Shown here: piece by piece, positions 35,424-40,902 of the stretch
How positions within the stretch are numbered: position 1 is the first letter of the stretch
Layout: the number at the start of each line of letters is the position of its first letter
From: Jaenimonas drosophilae
Taxonomy: Eukaryota; Euglenozoa; Kinetoplastea; Trypanosomatida; Trypanosomatidae
DNA: 40,902 nucleotides
Reading direction: 5' to 3'
NCBI GenBank assembly: GCA_030849065.1
Contig: JASAON010001498.1
Location: 1 to 40,902 of the forward strand
Notes under the pieces: generated by a model
Database searches by the model: none
Told to the model about the DNA's origin: nothing
The model's input: the letters and a program-made list of their open reading frames with translations, nothing else
Made by a program: the position numbers and the translations under genes

Positions 35424-37067
35424 TTAGCGGGTGTAATTGTTTGGCCGGACGTGCGTCTCGCTGTTCTCGCGCTCCTCCCGCAGCGCGTCGCGGTTGAGGG
35501 GCATGCGGTATTCATCGATTATATTTGGAACCCAGTCCGGCATGCTGCGGGGGTTTCTTCCGGGCCCATCCGCCTTCCACGGCGCGGACGCCCTGCGACG
35601 CTCCTGCCGCAGCATGTGCTTTACTCGGTCCGTCTCCGCACCCATCCAGAATTCGTAGTCGGACTTGCGTCGCTTGTTGAGGCGCCGCCACTTCATGAAC
35701 TCGTTGGCCAAGTCGGCCTCCCGCCGCTGCTCTTCCTCATCCATGGAGAGGCAGCTTTCATTCATTACGAGACGGTTGGGGCCAATATCCACCGATGCAC
35801 TGCGCATCTGCAGATCCATCGTGGAGGGCTCCGACTGCTTCGCGAGTGGAAGATAATCCCAACTTCCACTTGGCCGCAGAGCATGCAGGACGACGGAGAG
35901 AGAGACGAGCATGTCTGTTGTCGGAATCTCGTCTAGCAGGAGCTGTGTCGTGTTGCGAGCAACGCACTGCTCAAGACGCTGCATCATATTACGCTTATGG
36001 TTGGGACCAGCAAACACCATGATGCCTTGGGTGGTTTCCTCACTGTCGCCTGCAAACAGATTCGTGCAGAAGTCGGACAACTCGGCACGACGGGCTGCCT
36101 TGGGTTGCGGAACATGGGTGGGATACGACGCTCCGACAACTGGGCACTTTACTGAAGAACGTTGTTCGTCCTCATGTGCAGCAAAGCACACAGGCTGCAG
36201 ATTGTTACGGTCAATGACGTGATTGATCATCCCGTAGACATCATCCCCATCCTCCTCCTTCAAGGTGTAGATGGGCACAGCTGACTGAAAGTGAGCACCG
36301 CGTGCGGCTCGTATCACACGGTTATCGTACAAATCTGCGCAGTGGTTTGTGGCAATGATGGCATCGTACTGAAATCCAGCAGCGGTTCGAAGAATAGTTC
36401 CGAGGGTTCCCGCATCATCCACATTATCCAGCACAAGAACACGGCCCATGCGCCGCTTATTTGCAATCAACTCCTCCTTTGGTGGAGGTGCAGGGATTTC
36501 AAAATCGCCCACATAACCATCGTTTCCTGGCACACACTGCGAAGAAACATCCCGCTTCACGCGGACAATCTCCAGTCCTTTGTGCTGCCTAGCCCACTGA
36601 GGAACTTCCTTTCCTTCCGTGACTAGCAGGTGTTTGGGTTGCCCTAGGCCGTTTTCACACAGCTCTCGAATGAGCTCTTTTCCTCCAACGAGTAGTAGCT
36701 GACGTGCTTGACGGTATTTTGGATTGCGCGCAAGCTTTATAAAGTGCTGGACAAGCTTGTGTTCTGTAGAATCAATCACCGTTCCTTCCCATAGAACGTC
36801 TTGCTGCATGTGAAGAAGCAGCGCTCGTTGCGCACGCTTTTGAAGCTCTTCGGCAGTAAGGGCGCCTTCCGTGCCCTTCTTGGCATGGAATGATTGAGGT
36901 ACAGCAATGTTTCGCGTGGCTGGGTCCTTTGGTGCCAGTGGATGACGATGGGCAACTTGGGATCGTGATGCCGCCATACGCCCACTGGCGGAGGAGGAAA
37001 AGTGCCGCCGGAGAGATTGGTGATGCCCGTAAACGAGCTCCACCGTGTGGCGTCGCCTCATCACCAT
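35424..37067 (-). CDS. SPOUT/TrmH-family RNA 2'-O-methyltransferase, mitochondrial-type
   Basis: The protein has 547 residues. It belongs to the SpoU/TrmH family, which methylates ribose 2'-OH in rRNA or tRNA. The N-terminus is Arg/Ser-rich without acids up to about residue 35 apart from one Glu (RRHFSSSASGR), a typical mitochondrial presequence with an R-x-F-S-like cleavage context. An L30-like substrate-binding part spans about 95-190. SPOUT motif 1 is D214-N215-x-D217-x2-G220...R227. Motif 2 reads FAGPNHKRN (about 352-360) instead of the usual GxE-x2-G, and motif 3 reads IPTTDMLVSLSVV (381-393) with Ser for the usual Asn (SLNVS). About 150 basic residues are added at the C-terminus. It may be a weak or non-catalytic ribosome biogenesis factor. 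Last gene of the minus cluster. Confidence 0.8.
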   Translation of the reverse strand: MVMRRRHTVELVYGHHQSLRRHFSSSASGRMAASRSQVAHRHPLAPKDPATRNIAVPQSFHAKKGTEGALTAEELQKRAQRALLLHMQQDVLWEGTVIDSTEHKLVQHFIKLARNPKYRQARQLLLVGGKELIRELCENGLGQPKHLLVTEGKEVPQWARQHKGLEIVRVKRDVSSQCVPGNDGYVGDFEIPAPPPKEELIANKRRMGRVLVLDNVDDAGTLGTILRTAAGFQYDAIIATNHCADLYDNRVIRAARGAHFQSAVPIYTLKEEDGDDVYGMINHVIDRNNLQPVCFAAHEDEQRSSVKCPVVGASYPTHVPQPKAARRAELSDFCTNLFAGDSEETTQGIMVFAGPNHKRNMMQRLEQCVARNTTQLLLDEIPTTDMLVSLSVVLHALRPSGSWDYLPLAKQSEPSTMDLQMRSASVDIGPNRLVMNESCLSMDEEEQRREADLANEFMKWRRLNKRRKSDYEFWMGAETDRVKHMLRQERRRASAPWKADGPGRNPRSMPDWVPNIIDEYRMPLNRDALREERENSETHVRPNNYTR

Positions 37068-37571
37068 TCTCCACCAATTGTCACTATGCTGTACATTGTC
37101 ATGAATAGAAAGAGAAAGAGAGGAAGAACAAATGCAACAAATTTCTCATTTTAGCTGGCTGGTGGAAGGTAGGTCATATACGCGGCATGATCTCACTCAC
37201 ATTGGGCGACTGATCTACCACTGGGGGAGAAGTCGCACACCAACCTCCCAGTAGGCACCCAGGGAGAGTCGTCAAGTGCATGACTTTACAGTTCACGGTA
37301 TGGACAAAAAAACACTCAATTTTTTTTGTTGCGGGGGAAACGAAAGAACCAGGAAAAATGAAAAAAAAGAAAAATAAACGGCGGAGGAAAGCAACCACCA
37401 CCACAACAGCGCCATGCTCGCATTTTTTGTTGTCTTATTGGACCCACGAGAGGAGCCCAACCACTACACACACCGAATTTTTTCCTTAACCATCACCAGC
37501 AGCGTTCCCAATTTACGCAGATCAGCCATAGGTTTGGGGGAGGGAAGAAGGGAGGAGCTGGGTGAAGAGAA
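37068..37571 (-). other. Intergenic spacer (504 bp)
   Basis: On the minus strand this holds the 3' UTR of the DUF5939-like gene and the 5' side of the methyltransferase gene. A purine tract on the plus strand at about 37105-37127 is a CT-rich tract on the minus strand; the next AG on that strand is at 37090-37089, 22 nt before ATG 37067. A second, stronger tract (A-rich on plus, about 37340-37380) lies further upstream. No gene or tRNA is seen. Confidence 0.55.
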
Positions 37572-39626
37572 TTAGAATGGTCCAGTGAGTTCTTTGGTGT
37601 AGGCGGACTTTTCCAGGATCGTCGGAGTCTGTACGGAGGCACTCATAATCGGGAGAGGTATTTCCAAGACAAGGGCGTGGGGTTCACGCACCAACGCCGT
37701 CCCGGGATAGTGCTCGACCAGGTAGTCCAAAAAGTACCGCAAAACACTGTCCTTGTAGGAGTGGATGTACTCATCCCGTAGTCCAACTGATCCTCGTGAA
37801 AGATCTGGATAGCCTTCTTCATCCACGAGAACACTGCGTAACTCAAATCTAACCATGCTGGCCTTATCGGTGGTGTCCTCATGCCCCACCTCAGGTCCAC
37901 CATAGGAATGTGGATGGTTGATGCTGCGGCAGGAGCGAACAATGGCGCTGCCAAGTTCGGGTGTTTTTTGCTCCATCGCAACTAGGTAGGGTGGGCTAAT
38001 TGGGGGATGATCACTGGCGTAGAGCACTGGTCCTACAAACTGAACACTAGGGTATGAGGAGCGTGTGTTCTCCGTATCGTTGTACTGTCCTTGGTACGAA
38101 GCAAGCTGAAGAGGGCCTTCGGTGATGCTGCAACGCATACACATTGCACATCGTGCACCTATACGAACAAGAACACGCTGGAAAAAGCATATGCTGCTGG
38201 CGAGGGCGGCTGTTACCGACATGAAGGAGGACTCAAAGGATGTTCCGCCGTAGCCCACACCAATCAGCAGGCCTCGGTGGTCCTCTAGGGAGTATTGGTG
38301 GACCTCACGAAGCACGGGAATGATGGAGCTGTCGCCGTAGTCCTCTCCTTGGAGGGCAAAGGAATGTCTTACATAGACCCCACCTGTGGTCGTGGTGGAG
38401 GGTGGGCGGGGTATCCACTTGTGCAGAAACTGCGTCTGCAGTCCTCGCGGGGCAGTGTGGAAGAGATGGGTGAGTGAGAAGAGGGTCGGGTACTTGATGG
38501 CCGAAAACTCCGTCCGACGATCAAAAGCTACACTCAAATCGATGAAGCCGCTCTGTTCGGTTTCGTTGAAGACGCGGAAGTGAATCTTCCCATGAGCACA
38601 GTTGATGACGGGGATCTTTTCCGGACCTCCCTCTACGCAGGACCAGCTCTCCTTGAGGCCGGAATCATTGGAGCCGCTGAGCATGGAACCGCGACGGGAG
38701 TAGATCCGCCCGCGTGGGAGTGATCCGGGGTTGATGGCCCCCGTTCGGCCATTGGTGAAGCCAGGGAGGGCCTTCCCATCCTGACCAGCTCGGTTGGCGG
38801 CTGCCACTGCCCGACTAGGGCCTATAATTATCTTCTTCATCTCGACGATTTTTTGTAGAGATGCATCCTTCTCGGCGAGCATGCTCCCATCGGTGTCCAC
38901 CACGATCTCGACGAAGGCCCTCATGAAGGGGCCGGAGATGAGGAATCTACCCTTTGGCAGGACCACCTTAAAGGAGAAGCCCGACTTGGCGGGACAAAAG
39001 ACGGATTCGAGGTGGCGTTTCTGCGCCTCCTCGGTACAAAAGAAGCGATGATGGTCGCGTTGGAATACGGGGTGCAATCGATCGAGCTGAAAGAAGACGG
39101 AGACGTCCCCAAAGGCTCGGACCTCGGTGGTATCGGTACATAGTGGGCAACGGAACTCATTGGAGGTGAAGTAGGTGCCCGAAAAAGGAATGTCGCTGAC
39201 GCTTTGCAGACGTGCAATATCACAGCCACATGAGCGGCAGCAGATAACGAAGAAGATGTGCAGCCACTTTGCCTCCACGGCGAGAAGGAGCTGCTCCACC
39301 ACGGTCTCAATCGGTGCCTTTAGTGCAGCAGCGATGCCGAGCGGATTCCAAAGGCTGAAGAATGTGTAGAGCTCTCGTTGATCGTTACATTGCCGAACCA
39401 CATCAGGGTTGAGGACGTGAATTTCGTCGGCAGCAAGAGGTCGTCCAGTGTGGGGGACGGTGTGGAACTCTGTGCTTCGCAGTGAATTGTCGCAAGCACC
39501 CAGCACGGGCGAGAAGAGCACTTCAAGCGCGCTCCAAAAACTCTTTTCACATCGGTTGGACGGTAGCGCTGACCACAGTTTGTGGAGCAACTCCGAGGAC
39601 ATGTACGCATTCTGATTGCTGTACAT
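37572..39626 (-). CDS. DUF5939-like protein with possible degenerate cyclase region
   Basis: The protein has 684 residues. Residues about 85-190 match the pattern of the domain found before the catalytic domain of many bacterial class III adenylate/guanylate cyclases: a helix with PLGIAAALKAP, a hydrophobic stretch with AKWLHIFFVICC, then a zinc-ribbon-like pair C130-x2-C133 and C160-x2-C163. In the C-terminal half, SLEDHRGLLIGVGYGGTSFESSFMSV followed by VLVRIGARCAMCMRCSITEG and VQFVGPVLYAS has the spacing of a cyclase domain's hand-over region, but the metal-binding and substrate residues of active cyclases are not visible. I call it a candidate pseudo-cyclase with modest confidence. The start is ATG 39626, the first after the acceptor at 39735. 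Confidence 0.55.
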   Translation of the reverse strand: MYSNQNAYMSSELLHKLWSALPSNRCEKSFWSALEVLFSPVLGACDNSLRSTEFHTVPHTGRPLAADEIHVLNPDVVRQCNDQRELYTFFSLWNPLGIAAALKAPIETVVEQLLLAVEAKWLHIFFVICCRSCGCDIARLQSVSDIPFSGTYFTSNEFRCPLCTDTTEVRAFGDVSVFFQLDRLHPVFQRDHHRFFCTEEAQKRHLESVFCPAKSGFSFKVVLPKGRFLISGPFMRAFVEIVVDTDGSMLAEKDASLQKIVEMKKIIIGPSRAVAAANRAGQDGKALPGFTNGRTGAINPGSLPRGRIYSRRGSMLSGSNDSGLKESWSCVEGGPEKIPVINCAHGKIHFRVFNETEQSGFIDLSVAFDRRTEFSAIKYPTLFSLTHLFHTAPRGLQTQFLHKWIPRPPSTTTTGGVYVRHSFALQGEDYGDSSIIPVLREVHQYSLEDHRGLLIGVGYGGTSFESSFMSVTAALASSICFFQRVLVRIGARCAMCMRCSITEGPLQLASYQGQYNDTENTRSSYPSVQFVGPVLYASDHPPISPPYLVAMEQKTPELGSAIVRSCRSINHPHSYGGPEVGHEDTTDKASMVRFELRSVLVDEEGYPDLSRGSVGLRDEYIHSYKDSVLRYFLDYLVEHYPGTALVREPHALVLEIPLPIMSASVQTPTILEKSAYTKELTGPF

Positions 39627-39943
39627 TTGTTGGTGTTGCAAAAATCAACCGAACAGAGTGCGCTTACTACGGATAATGTGGAAGTGATGGCCACAATTGC
39701 TGGCCCTAGATGAGATGCACGCCGAGGCAGTAATCTATAGAGAATAAGAAGCACACACAATGTAGTTGTGAAACACATGTCACCTGGGATTCTTGATGGC
39801 AAAGTAAGCGAACATGCATGGATGGGATGTTGTCACCATGAAGAAAGATACCCACGTGGTGACGTCAACATCGGAAGTCTGCCCAACCGTTCTACCAGGT
39901 GAGTTCCTTCCATCATGGGAGAGATAAACACATGGAAGGCCTC
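39627..39943 (-). other. Intergenic spacer with splice acceptor on the minus strand
   Basis: Read on the minus strand, a CT-rich stretch (39752 to 39738) ends in TATAG, with AG at 39736-39735, about 110 nt before ATG 39626. The rest is the 3' UTR of the dynein light chain gene. No gene is seen. Confidence 0.5.
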
Positions 39944-40315
39944 TCAGTACTGGTACACACCAAATACCGTAACAACAGCAAAGAGGTGCTTGCTCACGTA
40001 CACCTCCTCGAAGTAGTTGTCTGTATCGGAGTCCCAGAACATCTTGCACCCAGCCCGAAGGCCTTCACCCCGCTGTTCTCCAATCATGCAGTGGACCAAG
40101 ATCTTGTAGCGATCAAGCTCCAGCCCTCTAATCTTGTCGCGGACCGTGTCAGCGATCTCCTTGCTGATGCTTTGGATCTCATCCGCCTTGTACTCCTGCT
40201 CCTCCAGCCGGCTCTCTAAAATGGACCGAACAATGGGCTTGATTTCACTAGGTCGAAAGCGGTGTTGATGGTCTGGCCTCAACGAGAAGGTAGTAGCGTC
40301 AACATCCATCTGCAT
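39944..40315 (-). CDS. Tctex-1 type dynein light chain
   Basis: The protein has 123 residues (from ATG 40315; a second ATG two codons later, at 40309, is equally possible). It fits the Tctex-1/DYNLT family over its full length: FRPSEIKPIVRSILESRLEE at the N-terminal helix, a second helix, LDRYKILVHCMIGEQ, then CKMFWDSDTDNYFEEVY and a final VTVFGVY strand. Tctex-1 light chains dimerise and sit on the intermediate chains of cytoplasmic or flagellar (outer arm, I1 or IFT) dynein. A TCTEX1D-like, ciliary type is plausible for a flagellate, but the subtype is not fixed. The acceptor AG at 40391-40390 sits 75 nt upstream with no ATG between. Confidence 0.9.
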   Translation of the reverse strand: MQMDVDATTFSLRPDHQHRFRPSEIKPIVRSILESRLEEQEYKADEIQSISKEIADTVRDKIRGLELDRYKILVHCMIGEQRGEGLRAGCKMFWDSDTDNYFEEVYVSKHLFAVVTVFGVYQY

Positions 40316-40753
40316 GGTTGAAGGGATGAGGAATTTGTTGTGTGGGGCGATTGCAACACAGGCAGGTAATCCACAGGCCAAATTGGTGCTGAGGAAGATC
40401 TACAAAATTTTCGGAATTGCTATTCGTGAGATAAACCAAGAAATAGAAGGATGATCTCAGTTGCACACCAGTCAAAGATGTTGCCACATGCCCACATAGA
40501 TGCAGGTGCATCCACCCACTCCACCAGCAACCATACTTCGGTGAATATATCGTGAGAGCAGCAGGTCAACGCTAATCACTGCTCTTCTCCGTACACGTGC
40601 AAAATAAAAAAGAGGAACGTGCATTGCTCAGGTGAGCCAACAATACACAGATTGTACAAAAAAAGGAATCACAGAAACTGCACTGGGATCAACTAAAGTC
40701 CGCCATTAAAAGTGGGTAGAGAGGAAGTGGGGAGGGGGAGGGGGAGGGGGTAC
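40316..40753 (-). other. Intergenic spacer with C-rich tract on the minus strand
   Basis: This lies between the partial gene at the right edge and the dynein light chain. A plus-strand G/A run at 40729-40750 is a C-rich polypyrimidine tract on the minus strand. A T-rich run follows at about 40668-40655. The last good tract and AG before the light chain is AGATCTTCCTCAG, ending at 40390. No gene is seen. Confidence 0.5.
40729..40750 (+). repeat. G4A/G5A run (C-rich on minus strand)
   Basis: Blocks of four to five Gs separated by single As fit the quadruplex pattern on the plus strand. On the transcribed minus-strand RNA this is a C-rich polypyrimidine run just after the stop codon of the partial gene. 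Confidence 0.75.
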
Positions 40754-40902
40754 TTAATCATCTGTACTCGTACACAAACAACAGCAGCAACTGCGCTGTA
40801 TCGATTGAAGCTTCCTTCGTTTCTTTTTCTCAAGTCGTCTGCGCTCATCTTCTTCTGCTCGCTTCACAGCAAGCTCACTGACATGCAGGAACACCTGCTC
40901 CA
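40754..40902 (-). CDS. 3' end of a gene cut by the window: Arg/Lys-rich helix and Cys cluster
   Basis: A minus-strand frame is open from the window edge to a TAA at 40756-40754, giving the last 48 residues. They start with a charged helix (VKRAEEDERRRLEKKKRRK) and end in a cluster CCCCLC followed by a short acidic tail. A basic helix next to several adjacent cysteines is a common set-up for S-palmitoylation and membrane attachment. It fits the minus-strand cluster in direction and spacing. The family cannot be named from this end alone. Confidence 0.5.
   Translation of the reverse strand, partial: EQVFLHVSELAVKRAEEDERRRLEKKKRRKLQSIQRSCCCCLCTSTDD

Noticed and set aside
35046..35936. 296-codon plus-strand open frame across the strand-switch region
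   Set aside because: It begins inside the preceding gene in another frame, crosses the G runs (Gly-rich translation) and continues antisense to the methyltransferase. Composition artefact.
37216..37256. Small imperfect hairpin (ACTGGGGGAG with CTCCCAGT)
   Set aside because: The stem is only 6-8 bp with a bulge and no known RNA context; such hairpins occur by chance.
35167..37571. Possible tRNA or snRNA gene near the strand switch, as is common in trypanosomatids
   Set aside because: I looked for the GGTTCGANNCC B-box and cloverleaf pairing in the non-coding parts and saw none.

Overview
The window looks like a gene-dense piece of a kinetoplastid (probably trypanosomatid) nuclear chromosome. 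Long intronless genes lie head to tail on one strand for about 35 kb. They are separated by spacers of mostly 130-650 bp that carry pyrimidine-rich tracts followed by an AG just before the first in-frame ATG, as expected for polycistronic transcription with spliced-leader trans-splicing. No spliceosomal introns, promoters or bacterial-type ribosome binding sites are seen. All three standard stop codons are used (TAA, TAG, TGA), so the code appears standard. The genus cannot be fixed from the sequence alone. One ambiguous base (8472) points to draft assembly.

Layout. Plus-strand cluster (1-35166): a 5'-truncated MFS transporter; a 1406-aa IQ-motif protein; an EngB-type GTPase with a likely mitochondrial presequence; a coiled-coil protein; a JmjC-fold protein with a broken metal site; a SMYD-like SET-domain protein; a syntaxin-16-like Qa-SNARE; a LYR-motif protein; a TRAPPC9/Trs120-like tethering subunit; a BTB(KCTD)-SPRY protein; an HSBP1 homologue; an ankyrin-repeat protein; a low-complexity basic protein; a four-helix membrane protein; a divergent TruD/Pus7-type pseudouridine synthase; an extended-PHD protein; an FCP1/NIF-like HAD phosphatase; and a small basic protein with a possible ubiquitin-like C-terminus. 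Minus-strand cluster (35424-40902, read right to left): the C-terminal end of a Cys-cluster protein cut by the window edge, a Tctex-1 dynein light chain, a DUF5939-like protein with a possible degenerate cyclase region, and a SPOUT/TrmH-family RNA methyltransferase with a mitochondrial-type N-terminus.

The two clusters converge at 35167-35423, a 257-bp spacer dominated by G runs with quadruplex potential. In kinetoplastids such convergent strand-switch regions are transcription termination zones.

The genes do not form one pathway, as is normal for kinetoplastid polycistrons. Three loose themes appear: organelle RNA/ribosome biogenesis candidates (EngB-like, TruD-like, SPOUT and perhaps the LYR protein), Golgi/endosome traffic (syntaxin-16-like, TRAPPC9-like, possibly HSBP1), and chromatin or protein-methylation folds (SET, JmjC-like, ePHD). 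A recurring feature is enzyme folds whose diagnostic residues are altered (JmjC-like, SPOUT, TruD, the possible cyclase), suggesting several non-catalytic or re-purposed proteins.
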